Assembly (NCBI GenBank): GCA_024704765.1
Contig: JAKMXF010000244.1
Span: forward strand, 549,905 to 613,904
Length of the DNA stretch: 64,000 bases
Reading direction: 5' to 3'
DNA from: Oopsacas minuta
Taxonomy: Eukaryota; Porifera; Hexactinellida; Lyssacinosida; Leucopsacidae
Below the pieces are notes generated by a model. The model was given only the letters and a program-made list of their open reading frames with translations. It was not told the DNA's origin and made no database searches. Positions within the stretch are counted from its first letter, which is position 1. Each line of letters opens with the position of its first letter. Positions 21,604 to 33,689 of the stretch are shown here, one piece after another. Both the position numbers and the translations under genes were made by a program.

Positions 21604-22560
21604 TTGACATTGAGAACCCACTTACAAAAACAGGGTATGTCTCTCTCTAATTTCCAAAAAATTCCACTCCCCTCGTCCGCACATAGTCCTGTTGAGGAGG
21701 CTCTAATCATTCAACATGAATTAGATTATGATATTAATGAACAACAAGAAATAGTTAATACTAATATCACATTACTGAATTCAGATCAATTGAGAATATT
21801 TGATTCAGTAATTACAGCAGTAATGATACTAAACTGTTTTTGGGGTACAGGCAAAATATTCCTTTTTACCACGCTAGTAGCCACAGTTCGTTGATAGGGC
21901 CAAATTACCCTTGATATAGCAAGTAATGGCATAGTTGCAATCCTCTTACAAGGAGAGAGAATGGTACACTCTAGGCTAAGAGTTCCAATCGATACTCATG
22001 AGTTATCAGCGTGTAGCATTACAAAGCGATCTGCTTTAGCAAAGTTAATTATGCGTACACAACTTTTGGTTGGGACGAAGCGTGTATGTCCAATAAATCA
22101 GTTGCCGAATGTGTGGATTGTAGTTTGAGGGGCATTTGTTCATGTGATCTCCCATTCGGTGGCAAAGTTATGGTTTTCGGAGGTGACTGAAACTGAGAAC
22201 GAGAATCAAATGATTCACCTGATGATAAATTTGTTGTACACAGTGATAATATCTCTGACTTGGCAAACTCTGCCTATGGTAATATTCATGAAAACTACAC
22301 TAATTGTAATTTTTTGAGTGAGAAATAATATTGTGTCCTAAGAATGAAATATGTGATCAAATTAATAACCATGGTATTCATCAGCTTCCAGGGAAGGTGT
22401 AACACTGTTGAGTGCTGATTCTGTGGAAGAATCCACTGCTATCAATTTCCTTAAGAATTTCTAATTTCCATTCATCTAATGGTATGCCACCACATCGCCT
22501 ATTTTTGAAACAATTTGCATCAATTACTATTAAGCAGGATCACAAATCCCATGGGATTGA
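21604..22560 (+). pseudogene. Helitron PIF1-type helicase relic
   Basis: The pieces are in order and in shifting frames: 'LNSDQLRIFDSVITAVM' and a decayed Walker A ('NCFWGTGKIFLFTTLVATVR', where GGTGKT would be expected), then 'SRLRVPIDTHELSACSITKR', 'LPFGGKVMVFGGD' (near 22155-22190) and 'PPHRLFLK' (near 22492). These are the PIF1 family helicase motifs of Helitron RepHel proteins in animals. Many stops and indels are present. No Rep (HUH) nuclease motif was seen upstream, so only the helicase half survives. Confidence 0.75.
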
Positions 22561-23099
22561 AATTTATGGTGTGTCAACCTCATAAATTAATTCCAGGGAA
22601 GTATGGATTAGAAATGTAGTCTATTGGGAAGTGTTTCAAGATAATTGTGGACTCATCAACCATCACAAATAGAAAGTGTTGATGTTCTTTGTCCCTCACT
22701 AAATAAAACATTTCATGGTTCACAATTTGAAATCACTTCTCCCTTATCTGATTATTAGCTCCTATGAAAAGAGGGTCTATTGCAAGTGAATCAGATGGAA
22801 AGGGTAAGATGATTAAATTTACTGATTTCAATGAGCATCAATTTAGTTCATTTGCAATTGTTGACAATAGCATGGGTATGGATACTCATGATAGGGTCAC
22901 CAGATCTGACCCGGAATGTATATTTAATAGCATAATTCATGAACGATTTGAATGGCTCACTACTTTTATATGGTTTTGTCACTAAATTTTCACTCCCAAT
23001 GCGTCAGAGACTGGCACATAGTAATGACTTACCTATACCAATTTTGCTCAATCGTGACACAAACATATTTCGACATCACACCAGATAAAATTGGTAAAT
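22561..23099. other. Degraded sequence between helicase and OTU relics
   Basis: Probably part of the same Helitron relic, but the frames are too broken to assign. A short open frame at 22764-22985 has no recognisable motif. Confidence 0.4.
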
Positions 23100-23570
23100 T
23101 ATTTTGGTCAGCCTGCTTCAGTATATAAAATGCAGCCTGAAGGCAATTGTCTATACCGGCATTATCTCATTTTATCTTTGTTCCTGAAAACAATATTGAG
23201 ATACTAAAGTACAATTTGATAAATACATTTATCAACTCTCCTCAATATCACTTCAACGTTATGAGGCGATCTGGCGCTTTTAATGGACAAAAATTACATG
23301 AACATATAGATACCGTCTCTGTACCAAATGAGTGGGGCACAAAGGTTGAATTCAACATGTATGTGTTATCGCTGGAGTTGATATATTTGTAACTAATTGT
23401 AGAGCTGCTGATTGTGTAAATTGGAATTTTTTACCCAATTTTGTAAATCACCTATTAGACACTCCTATGGAAGGTGATTCTATTTTGGAAAGACAAAATT
23501 GTGATAAGTATATCACAATCTTAGCGGAAAATCAGGGAATGAACATTTCGATACTGTATAATTTTAACAT
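23100..23570 (+). pseudogene. OTU-like cysteine protease fragment (Helitron-associated)
   Basis: The plus strand reads 'MQPEGNCLYRHYL' near 23131-23170, resembling the OTU active-site segment (D/E)GNC(L/F)(Y/F)R with the nucleophilic Cys. After a frameshift it continues with 'NIEILKYNLINTFINSP', 'HIDTVSVPNEWGTKVEFNMY' (the WGT-E segment typical of OTU folds) and 'DCVNWNFLP'. OTU domains are known partners of Helitron helicases in animals, and this lies 0.5 kb downstream of the helicase on the same strand, which supports one element. It is dead because of frame breaks. Confidence 0.55.
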
Positions 23571-24735
23571 TTTATATCAAAGATTACATTTTTAATGTTT
23601 TAGTATTTTTACCAGGCACCACAAATACAATACTACGATACAATTTGCACTCACAAAACAACATCCGAAATAACTGTGCAAACAACAAAATATACAATAA
23701 CAGAGCACATACACTCACACACCAGCTTTAGAATCAGATATTCTCGCGATATGGCCTGCGCTGCTTATAAAGAGTTCTGAATACGAACTAATATATGTTC
23801 TGAATATGAACATTGACCACTCGCATTTCGGCGGTGAATGTTTTCATTCTGTCACGCCCCGCGAGCTGCTCTGTTTCTCTTCATAATAAACCATAATAAT
23901 ATGTTAGATCGAAATTCTTTTGCGCTTGACAAATGTTACGTTTACAAATTTCGAAATTACACAAACATCACTTCACATCACAAATTCCTGTGTCGTTAGG
24001 GAACAGAGTCCTGCAATCCAAATTCAACCTCATATATGCTGACTTAGTTTATTCACCACGCCTTCATCCTCTCATTATGCTCCAATGGCACAATATTTCC
24101 TCCGAGACAGAAGAAGTAACAGGAACGAATAACATTCCAAGATGAATATAGACCAGCGCAGAAGGGCCGTAATAGCCCCAAAAGTATTGAACTAACGAGA
24201 CACATATGTCTTTTTTTGGAAGTATTTTCAGGAACGTGGCTGATAGCCACAGTCAAGGCAAAGCCAAAAAAAGAGTCAATATCTACATGATAATAATTAG
24301 AACCAAAATAACAAATTGAACGGAGAGACAATTTAGAACAACCGTTAGAACAGTTACGTTACAGGTAGAAAAATTTGTGATATTCTTACTTATAACATAT
24401 ATGTGTTTATATTTGGAATGTACTTTCTCTCAACTTGACTACCTAAAGGGAGTAGGGATGCAAAATCTGATATAGATCAGCCAACATTGGGGCATTTTTG
24501 TAGGGGATTTTAGATTAATTAGGGCGCGAATGGTTCATCAAAACAATATTAAACCACATTGAATATTTACTGAACTATTTAATTGATGAGTTAATTAACT
24601 TTCAACGATATATACGATGTCTACATGGAACTAACTAATTGCGCTCCATTTTAGATCAAATTGATAAGTATATATTTTCCCGCTAATTCAATACTTCGAT
24701 CGTCACCGATATAAATACTTTGTAACTATTTACAA
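23571..24735. other. Gene-free stretch upstream of the small two-exon gene
   Basis: No supported gene. Open frames at 23933-24145 (+) and 24053-24331 (-) overlap each other and have no motif. A TATA-like ATATAAATA at about 24708-24717 is 20-25 bp before the ATG at 24736 and may serve that gene. Confidence 0.45.
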
Positions 24736-24977
24736 ATGGATAATCTGAATAATAACAATGGTTCTGGGAGAAGGGGAAGAGGTGGCTGCAGGCGTGGTGG
24801 GCATGCATTTCTACATGAAATGCTTAAAACTGATGAAAACAATATAATAGTAAGTACACATTTTAATTACAATCTATAGAAATCAACCATTCACCCTTTA
24901 TTTCAATTTAGAGCGAAAATGGGAGCCGTCAGAAGGCTGAGAGGTGGCGGCAACAGCTCCAACGGCGCCAATACTAA
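24736..24977 (+). CDS. Small Gly/Arg-rich protein, two exons, unknown function
   Basis: Exon 1 (24736-24849) and exon 2 (24912-24977) are in frame and separated by a 62-nt intron with GTAAGT at the 5' end and TTTCAATTTAG at the 3' end, an ideal short animal intron. The predicted 59-residue product starts 'MDNLNNNNGSGRRGRGG', has an RGG-like stretch, then a charged helical segment 'HEMLKTDENNII' and 'QKAERWRQQLQRRQY' before TAA. A TATA-like box lies just upstream. RGG-type tails often bind RNA, but I do not recognise the family. It could also be the first exons of a longer gene or an unrelated coincidence. There is no transposon signature. Confidence 0.4.
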
Positions 24978-25005
24978 CAACAACAACAACAACAACAACA
25001 ACAAA
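24975..25005. repeat. (CAA)n microsatellite
   Basis: About ten ACA/CAA units. It gives spurious poly-Thr and poly-Val translations on the two strands. Confidence 0.85.
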
Positions 25006-25068
25006 ACTACAAATATATGCATATTGCATATATATTATTGAAACTAATTCAATTTGGAGAATAATGGA

Positions 25069-25127
25069 TACCTCGAGACGCAATGCGTCGAGTTCATCGC
25101 GAAGCAACGAGCCAAAGGCTTGTATTT
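25069..25127 (+). repeat. Second copy of the 2885-2955 dispersed repeat
   Basis: It contains ACCTCGAGACG, GTCGAGTTCATCGCGAAGC and GAGCCAAAGGCTTGT in the same order as the minus strand of 2955-2885. Confidence 0.65.
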
Positions 25128-26051
25128 TAGTATGTTGTCATTAGTCCGACTATAAAATTGACATAATACAGAGATGCAGAGGTCCAGACAGAAACGACAG
25201 GCTCGCCTTTTCTCGAGCACGAATAGGCACAAGATTTTGATCGTGCGGTCCGACCGTCCAGATAAAAACAATGATGGGCCGGGCCGGTCTATGAAAATCC
25301 TGGACCGCTGCAACACTGATAATTGTATATACTTCAGCCTGAAAAGGTTACTAATGGCTACCTATCTAGTACATATATTAAATTATTAATAAATTTAATA
25401 TATTCTATAGGTAGCCAACGATTTAATACTGAGCCAATTTCCAAATGTCGGCTTTTTCGGGCATGTCTAGAGGCTAATGTGCTATCGGTCTGGACCGGTC
25501 CAAGATCTTGATCGTGCGGTCCGGACAGCTGCAACACCTAGACATATTGTTCCATTGCAATTTGGAATATCAAATTTGCAACTTCATTCCTCACATCTAA
25601 TATACATACTTAAATAAATATTTAATAAAACCACTATTTTCATTTTTGACTAAGGACTTTCAGGTACAAATTGGTCCAGCCTAGATTACTTTTAGAAGTA
25701 GAGTTAATTCATCAAAAAAATTTAGGAAGATCTACTAAACAAGTAAAGAGATACTGATAAGGTAACGGCAGGTTCATTATGTATTTCGATAACAAAGCCA
25801 TATCCTATTCAAAATACACCTGTCAGCAACCAAGGGGCCCAAAAGTCCGCCAACTAGGGCGAACCTCGCTTGTAACGAACCTAAGTAAGATTTCAAATCT
25901 TCTAGTCAAACAGTGAAGAAAATGACAGAGTTTTGCAGATAATGGTTCCCTACGAAACTGCTCCTGCCTCAATTTCCTCAAATTTCAAATTCCATGCAAA
26001 ATTTCTTCCCTCTATTTCTACATTCAACCTTTGTGTTATATTTAGTGATTG
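25128..26051. other. Gene-free stretch with GC-rich hAT-like ends
   Basis: Two related GC-rich blocks occur. GATTTTGATCGTGCGGTCCG is at about 25233-25252, and GATCTTGATCGTGCGGTCCG is at about 25503-25522. Both are followed within about 70 bp by a GCTGCAACAC motif (25309-25318; 25529-25538). Read inward from the right these look like hAT ends (CAGTGTTGCAGCGGTCC). No complete element or target duplication could be defined, and no gene is seen. Confidence 0.45.
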
Positions 26052-26212
26052 CTGCTATACAAGGCCGGCGACAGAGGGGTAGCTTGGGGTAAAGCCGAGG
26101 GGCCCCGGGTCGGCATATGATAGTTTCTTTAGGGTTTAAGATGTTCATTGTGTCTTGTGTACATGTAAGCTTGTATCACAATATAAATTCCTTTGTTTCA
26201 CTAGTAGAATAA

Positions 26213-26665
26213 TTGCTTTTATCATTATCACACTTATGCAAACAAAGGATTCTGTCATTAATAGTTGTCATTAATTTATTCCATTGTTTGAAACCTTATT
26301 ATTCATCTATTTCCCTTCAACATTATAAAATATGGAATTATCGAAATTGCTCTATTTCAATTATTAAATATTTCAATTTAAAGTCTATGTCCTACGTTCA
26401 TAAATCAGGTGCGCAAAAACGTCAAGACAAGAGGGTAAGAGATGGAGAGTCGATGAAAGGTCTGCAAACATTATTTCAAATTGGAATTCTCCAACCAGCT
26501 TTAAATTCAGTAATTGTAGAAAGAATATTGAGTGAGATTATTGTTTATGTCATGGATATTGTTGAGAATAAAGAAGTTTCTGAATACAATTCAGAAGTTA
26601 TTGCTACTAGTATTTGTGAATTTGAGACTCAAGTAAGGATATACGACATTGGAGCTCTAGGATAA
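26213..26665 (+). pseudogene. N-terminal fragment of a hAT transposase (hAT0 passenger)
   Basis: Within this open frame, 'SYVHKSGAQKRQDKRVRDGE' (about 26390-26450), followed by 'MKGLQTLFQIG', resembles the basic N-terminus of ZMYM/TTF-type hAT transposases ('KPSGAEKRK..' type). The preceding 60 residues are hydrophobic and probably untranslated. The rest lacks the DDE core. It shows that hAT0 derives from an autonomous hAT by internal deletion. Confidence 0.5.
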
Positions 26666-27187
26666 GTTTATAGTTGCAATATATTTTTGTCTAAGGCCAC
26701 AGGTATTACAAAAATTGAATTTTTGTCAGAGCTAGGGTGATGGAGGGGCAGTGGCGTTGCCAGGAATAGTTGGAAGGGGGGCAATTATATTATTTATTAC
26801 ACTAAACATAACAAATAGCCTACTTACCAATATATTATATTACGCGTATCAATTTATTTTTAACGAATAGACTATGAATGATGTCTATCGAAATCTAATC
26901 AACACAGCACATACTAAGATAATTGTAATCTCCTATCTGCCATGGATACAAACTTAGAAATGAGGTCTTCATTATCTAGAGAAAGCAGAATCTCTTTCTC
27001 TATTGAGGAAAACATCAATGATTCTAGAAGATCTTCGCACATTGTAGACCGTGACTTAGTTTTAATCAAAGACAATTTAGAAAAATTCTTTCTGCATGGG
27101 CTGTAGTCACTGAGAGTGTGTATAATATACGATACATGTGGCGGAGTTCTGTGTATGAATGAGGTAATTCGTTATAAACATCAAGTA

Positions 27188-28520
27188 CCAGGGCGTTCAA
27201 TATGTCTTGCGGGTGATATCGTAGAATATGATACAAACACTAGACACACCAATTCACTATATTACTTATTCAAAGTAATCCCCTCCTGCAGATACATAAA
27301 GTTTTAACCTTTCCACCCACTTGTAAAACACATCTCTGTACTCTTCTTCGGGGATGGATTTGAAGTACTGGTACAGGACCGTTCCGAGTGCTTGTAATGT
27401 GTTCAAATCTATGCCTTGAAGGTAGATTTTAAGCTTGGGGAATAGCCAAAAATCACACGGAGCTAGGCCTGGTGGGTGTGGTGGATGGCGAAGTAATCTA
27501 ACCATTCTACATCCAAGAAATCTTTGGTAAGCTTAGCTGTATGGGAACTGGTGTTATCAATTAAAATCTTCATTCTTCGAGTTCCGGTTTTCGGGCGATA
27601 CTTTTCTATATTTTTTATCAAATTTGGAAGCACTTGCTCTGGAAAGCAAGTATCAGTAACAGCCTTGCCACTCTCACAAAGTAATTGCAAGACAATTCCA
27701 TGACTACTGAAGAAGATGGTATACACAATCTTAGGTTTCTGTAGTCGCTCCTAGGAATTTTCGCCTGTTGTTCGTCGCCCCTCACCGATGATCGCTTCTT
27801 ATACTTGCTATATGGTGTTGAATAGTACACCCACATCTCGTCACCAGTAATAATCTCTGTTAGGCGTCTAGAATCGCAGTTCTCATAAGTTTCCAAGAGT
27901 TCTTGGCAATATCAGTCGTACCAACCTTTGATTCTCACTGAACTTATGCGGGACCCATTTCCCACAAATCGATCGGTAGCCAAACTCAGTGGTCAGAGTT
28001 GTATGAATAGCTCCCGATGATATCTCCTTACTTTGTTCTAACTGATTGACAATAATGCACTTGTCTTCCATAACCATGCTCTCAATGAGTGCGATAATCT
28101 CTGAAGTGGTGGCGGATACCGGTCTTCCAGATCGAGGCAAATCTGTGACATCAGCATCACCAGATCTAAAACGGGCAGCCCATCGCGTTCTACAGTAGAT
28201 CTGGAAGGGCAATCCACGCACAATATCTCCTGTCACTCACTGAAGATCTGTACGGGCTGGATCTTGAGTATTGTGCGAAACTCTATGTAAGCTCGCCATT
28301 TGAGGTTGAAATTATCATCCTTTGAAGCCATAAATTCAACAGTGGGTATAAATTGACTACACGTAACTATTTCAAAGATTCATAATTTGTATTGAATAAG
28401 CTTGAAACTTTCAGTATATGGAGTTTAACTATATGGGCTTATAATATATGAAAGTTTGATATATTACTTGACTAATTCCTAAGATATATAATGACCCGCA
28501 AGACTTATTGAACGCGCTGA
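27188..28520 (-). mobile_element. mariner copy 1 (1333 bp) inside hAT1
   Basis: The ends are CCAGGGCGTTCAATA and, inward from the right, TCAGCGCGTTCAATA, each preceded by TA (27186-27187, 28521-28522). It lies within the C-terminal coding part of hAT1; the flanks join to give a continuous hAT reading. Copies 2 (44848-46180) and 3 (50021-51353) have exactly the same length. Confidence 0.9.
27266..28331 (-). pseudogene. mariner (D,D34D) transposase, copy 1
   Basis: The start at 28331 reads 'MASKDDNFNLKWRAYIEFRT', then the helix-turn-helix 'LGVDCPSRSTVERWAS' is damaged here by a deletion, and 'GRPVSATTSEIIALIESMV' follows. The catalytic parts are 'ITGDEMWVYYSTPYSKYKK' and 'KILIDNTSSHTAKLTK...CDFWLFPKL', with 34 residues between the second and third Asp. 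The product is a SETMAR/Mos1-type mariner transposase that inserts at TA. Multiple frameshifts near 27900, 27750 and 27480 inactivate it. It retains the four-T run near 27553 that is extended in copies 2 and 3. Confidence 0.88.
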
Positions 28521-30411
28521 TAAATGAGTGTCTTGTTTTATAAAATGCCTTGCGAGCTTCCATTCAGCTATAAAACGGTCTGGAGATATTTTTTGTATTG
28601 ATGAACAAGTTTTAGAAGATTTCCCTCTGCGTCAATGGCTTCAAAATTCCTTGGATCTAATAGTGCAAAATTAATTAATTGATTTGGAAAGCGAGAATTG
28701 ATCTCAGAAATCATACTATCGACCAATACTTCGTAAAAGTTTGCTCTCTAATTATCTTTTGGTGATAATATTATTCCTGTAGAAGGATTATTATCAACTC
28801 TGCAAGAAACTCTTCTTGAACGTTGAGTGCTAAATTCAGCATTGAGGCCTAACTTTATCGCGAAATTCTCTGCTTTACTAAACACATCCAACCAGACGTT
28901 TTCAGTCCGTAATCTCTGTAGTTCAATTCATAAAACATGGATCTGTTTGTTTGTCGTTAATAGGTCTATTTGACAACTCTGCAATGTTTCACTTATTATA
29001 TTGATAGCTAAAAGGATAGGAGTAACTGTTACAAGAGAAATTACAAAGTTGAAAGTAGATATACCCGCTAAAAGGCCAGTAGCTGTACCTCTAGAATTAC
29101 CATCTGTAGTAGTAGCACAAACATGTTCAATTGTATCCAAAACTGATTTGAATACAACTTCATTTAGTAATCGTTGATAAAAAGACGCCCTGCAATTCCA
29201 CCTTGTGTCGGATAGACGAATTAAGTGTAAAGGACGTTGATCAGATTGTATCTCTCTCTCTGTCTCTCAATAAATAACCATGTCGCTGCACTACCTTCAA
29301 TAAATGTATATGCTAATTCCACTATTTCCACGAATTTACTTGCTTCAATGTTTCTATGATTACAACAGAATACACTAACACTCGATTCAGACAATGGGAA
29401 TAACAATAAGTGAATAGTGCTAGTGGATTTAACTCGCGAACTCTTGCTTATACACCTTTGCGAATCCCGGACATGTTGCTTCTTTCGTCATAACCTTGGC
29501 CAACTATGTCCTCAACTTGTAATCCAAGACTATTTAGTTTTTTAATTAGAATATTTGTAATTTCTTCTCCAGTAGTAATAGGATTTTCTAATAAAGCAAC
29601 AAAACTCTCTGATATTTTGCCATTAAAAGGGTTCACATATCTGACAATGACGGTAAGCTGTTCTTTATGAGATACATCAGTTGTTTCATCCATCAACACT
29701 GCAAAAATACCTGCCTCTTTAATGTAACCAACAATTTTACTTCGGATATCATTCCCAATAATCGAAATCATTTCATTCTGAATTTGTGGACTAAGGTACA
29801 TTTGATTCTTACTTGAGTTTGTTAAGTGCTCATTCAAGACATCATCCCCATTATTTGCCAAAAATGTGCAAATTCAATATATACACCTCTATTATTTGAG
29901 ATAATACTTTCATCGTGACCACGAAAAGGTAACGAAAGCTTCCCTAAAAAGCTTCACAATACTGAATAACTTTCCGATCATTTTTCTGTTTCGAAATATA
30001 GCGTGTGATCGATTTGTTTGTTGTTGAGCAACTTCATTTGATATTAGTGTATCAATCGGCTTAGAGCACATGAAAGTTAAATACGATCTTTCAGAATCAG
30101 AGTGAGTTTACTTTGTTCATGTGAATGAAATCCACGATCTTTTTCCAAAGCTTTTTTCCAATTGTCGAAACCGGTTTCTGAAAATGCCTTGTCTGCATGC
30201 CCACCAAATAGTGAAGCAGACGAATTAATGAACAATCTGCAAAAGAAACAAAATGCTCTTTGCTTGCGTAAGCTATATTCTAACCATTAGAATCTAGATT
30301 ACCATTCAATTCGGAAACATCTTTCATATTTTGAATGTCCTGAAAGAGGTTGTAAAGACCATGACTTACATAATGCTTAAATATTATGTAATCTTTAGGG
30401 GGATCTTCACA

Positions 30412-33400
30412 CAGGCACGTAGCTAGAGCAAGACATTCAGGGGGGCAAGAAGTATTTCGGGAGGGCAATTGCAGGGATAAATATTTTTGAAAAGTTATTT
30501 ACTTGTGTATAACAAGTACGACCCAGTCTCCTTTTCTTACATGTATAACCTTTTTAATTCATAAAGTACCAGATTACTAAGCTAGGGAGCATTAGATTAG
30601 TCTACATTATAGTAAGAGCATTTATTAAGATACTAAACTCAATTCAGGGATACTATTTGACATTACAAAAGAAAGCGGCGGTGCTTCATCTGCTTAAAAT
30701 GTTCGATCACATCATTATAACAAAGTGTTTCTGCAATATCTTTTTCAATAGATAACAGGGCAAGATGGTTGAGACGCTCAGTGGTCATTTGTGAGCGCAA
30801 ACGTGTTTTTATTCTCTTAACAGATGAGAACATTCTCTCAACCTTGCAAGACGTCTGAGGGATAGTCACAAGAATTTGGTATAAGTTGAAAACATCAGGG
30901 AAAATATCTTTGTCAATCACATCCAGTACATCGATCAAAGTATTTAGCTGAGATTCATCTTTCCGAGCAATAAACGAACGGAAAACTTCTATTTCACAAT
31001 CTTTGATATCTATTGCATACAGTTCAGATAGTGTATTCAATTCCTGTTTGTTAAGAAAGTTTTGAGACCTTGGTAAGCAGCAATCAGCAGCCTTCATGAT
31101 GCCTGATTGATCTGTACCAAAACGGGCATCTAATTCTGCTAAGATCTCGCGGACATTTTGGCGTAACAATATTTCAAGCTCTTCAAAGTTGGATGCGTTT
31201 GTGTGTCCAACAGAGCTATTTAGATATCCTTCTCTAAACCTTTCTGGAAGACGCCGTTGCCTGATTGTGTCTCTTACATCAAAATTTTCGATTTCATATT
31301 TACCAGACAAATCTTTGGCATATTCGACAACCTTGTCAAAATCGAAATTGACCAACCTTTCCCTCAGATCGGCAAGTAATATCAAACAAGAAGAAACAGT
31401 TGCTGTCGACTTCTGAAAAGCTTTAGTGCAAAAATCAGAGTAATCATACAGCCTACCAAAGTAAACTAAGATGGTCATAAATTTCTTTGTTTGTAGACTA
31501 CCTAGTAAAGATTTAGCTGCTAAACTTGTGTCTGCATCATTATCATTTCCAAATATGCTTAAAGTATCAAGTATGCAATCAAACCGACGCAGAAACCTTT
31601 CCACCTCCAAAGAACGGGAAGACCAACGAGTACTATATGAATGTGCAAGTTCAAGAGCTTGGACGTTGGGATAGCGCTCATCCTGGACGTCTATTAAAAC
31701 TGCATGTCGCTTAGTTCCATTCATGAACGAATACGTCAAATCCAATATATCAAAGAAAGATTTCATCAGAGGATGTCCTTCAGCAGTTGCAGCTAATACT
31801 AAGTTAAGCCTATGTGAAGCACAATGAACATATGTGGCATTGCGATAACCTGCTCCTTTCATGCGGGCTTGGACACCACCGTGTATTCCTGACATAACAC
31901 TAGCCCCGTCGTAACCCTGCCCTACACATTTCAGAGGATCGAGCTCAAAAGGCTTAAGTAGCTCTATCAGTTTTTGAGATGGTGCCCGCATCCATGTCCT
32001 TCAATTCAATAAAGCCAATAGCTCTTTCTCGGACATTACCTTTATGGATATATCGCAAAGAAGCACCTAACAACTCCTTCATAGATGCATCTTTTACTTC
32101 GTCGGCTAGAATAACATAACAAGACGCGATTTCTACTTCACTTTTAACATAGTCTAGAAGCATTGAAGCGAGTGATGTAAGCAAATCATTTTGAATATCT
32201 GGACTTAGCATTTTTGCATTTCCTGGAAGACTTTCTATCCTCTTGGTCACATTGCTATCATATTTTCCTAAAAGTTCTAATATTTCAAGAAAGTTCCCTT
32301 TATTAAGCGACTAATCTGATTCATCATCTCCTCGAAGAGGAATATCTTGTTTGGCACAAAAAGTAATAATGTCAAGAACAGTCATTAAATGTTTCCGATT
32401 GTCATCTATGAATTTCTCATTTCGAAAATTGGGATCCAGTTGCTTATCTACCGTCCATATTATTTGATGAATTGCCCAGACTTTCTGTGTTTTAACAGCT
32501 GCCATATGACACACAGAACTATCGTGCTTTCTGCACTTGTCGCCAAGTTTCCTCCAGTCACAAAGTCCTTTTGTTGAAAACGTTGCTTCAGCTGTTGATC
32601 CTCCAAAAAGCCGACACGGTTGGCAAAATATAGCATCGAGTTCTTTGCTATACTCTATCCAGGAGAATTGGGCATACCAATGAGTACTAAAATGTCTACC
32701 GGCCTCATTTTTTGGGAAGATAATAGAAGGCTGCCTCGGTTTCTCACCCTTTTTGGACAAATCATTTACAGTCACAATTGGTGATTGTATATGAGTCGTA
32801 TTTAAATTCGGAGTTGAAATAGTTGTACAAGAATCGGAAGTTAAAGGGGTCGAAACTTGAAGACTCGTAACAACAGGCTCTACCTCCTCATAATTTGAAG
32901 AGACGACATGATCTTTGATTTCTATTCGATTTCTTTTAAAATATGCCTAAACTTTGCTTTGTTGTAGTCTTTTAGTCATCTAGAATTGTTAGAGATACGA
33001 GTCACTGAACTGATTGAAGAACAGAAAATGTGAAAGATATGATGATATAGAATGACTTTATAACTTATAGAGAATATCAGAAATTGGCTTCACTCATGTG
33101 TAAATTTCAAAACAAGTTTTGAAAACTGGAACCCTAAGAGCATCACCAATGCTTCAATTACTTCAATGGATAGTCTAACTTCTGACAACAATTACTAGCG
33201 GTCGTGGTAATTCAATTAAAATTATAGTAGAAATTCAGTGCCTGTCAAAATAGAACAAGTTTACTATCAATGAGCGTTACTTCCTGTCTAGTATTAAAAC
33301 CATCATCGCAACGCGAGTTATTAATTTCATAGTTTTGACGATGCAGTTGAAGTACATAGGCTATTAACTATAGTGGAGATCGCTTATTAGCAACTCGGAT

Positions 33401-33608
33401 TTTGGAGAGATTTGGTTGCTAATAGGGCAACGAAATTAACATTATAATCCCGTTTGGAACCCGAAAGCTAGTTTGCTAATAGAGCAATATTGCAAATTAG
33501 CTAATTATACTGCATACAAAATCGAAAACTTCCAAATTTATCTGGGGGGGCGAGAAAAACTTTTGGGGGGAGACCGCCCCCCCTTGCCCCCCCGTAGCTA
33601 CGTGTCTG
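30412..33608 (-). mobile_element. hAT2: complete 3.2-kb hAT with exact 8-bp target duplication
   Basis: The ends are CAGGCACGTAGCTA and, inward from the right, CAGACACGTAGCTA, flanked by TCTTCACA on both sides (30404-30411, 33609-33616). GC-rich G runs follow the ends. It interrupts the N-terminal coding region of hAT1. Its own minus-strand transposase occupies 30663-32979. Confidence 0.92.
30663..32979 (-). pseudogene. hAT2 transposase (ZMYM1 / 52-kDa-repressor type), nearly intact
   Basis: From ATG at 32979 the protein reads 'MTKRLQQSKV', a TAG stop, 'AYFKRNRIEI', then the TTF zinc-finger region 'FSWIEYSKELDAIFCQPCRL' (about 32650), a second in-frame TAG near 32313, the DDE region 'IASCYVILADEVKDASMKEL', a one-base frameshift near 31975, 'CVGQGYDGASVMSGIHGGVQ' and 'YVHCASHRLNLVLAATAEGH'. 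It ends with the dimerisation segment 'SCKVERMFSSVKRIKTRLRS'. About 770 residues in all, full length for the family. With only two stops and one frameshift it is a fairly young copy. The enzyme excises and inserts hAT DNA (known). Confidence 0.9.
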
Positions 33609-33689
33609 TCTTCACATGGATCTCTAGACTCAAATTCGATGCAGTTACATCTTCTTAATCTCTCCATTTGATAAACAAATATATTTAAT

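Larger units (their letters stand above)
26900..33663 (-). pseudogene. hAT1 transposase (ZMYM-type hAT), interrupted and frameshifted
   Basis: The start is at 33663 with 'MERLRRCNCIEFESRDPCED', a TTF-type zinc-finger opening; it is cut by hAT2 after the CED codons and resumes at 30411 with 'PPKDYIIFKHYVSHGLYN'. The RNase-H core follows at 29861-29448: 'IFAVLMDETTDVSHKEQLTV' with the first Asp and 'VEDIVGQGYDERSNMSGIRK'. Mid-parts are at 29406-28928. The gene is cut again by mariner 1 and ends with the dimerisation region 'ELPHSYTELRHMYRIL' and 'SLIKTKSRSTMCEDLLESL' at about 27180-26940. Several stops and indels are present, so it is dead independently of the insertions. Confidence 0.8.

Noticed and set aside
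24898-25107. Open frame with a poly-Val stretch
   Set aside because: It is the translation of the (CAA)n tract on the opposite strand and overlaps the candidate exon 2.
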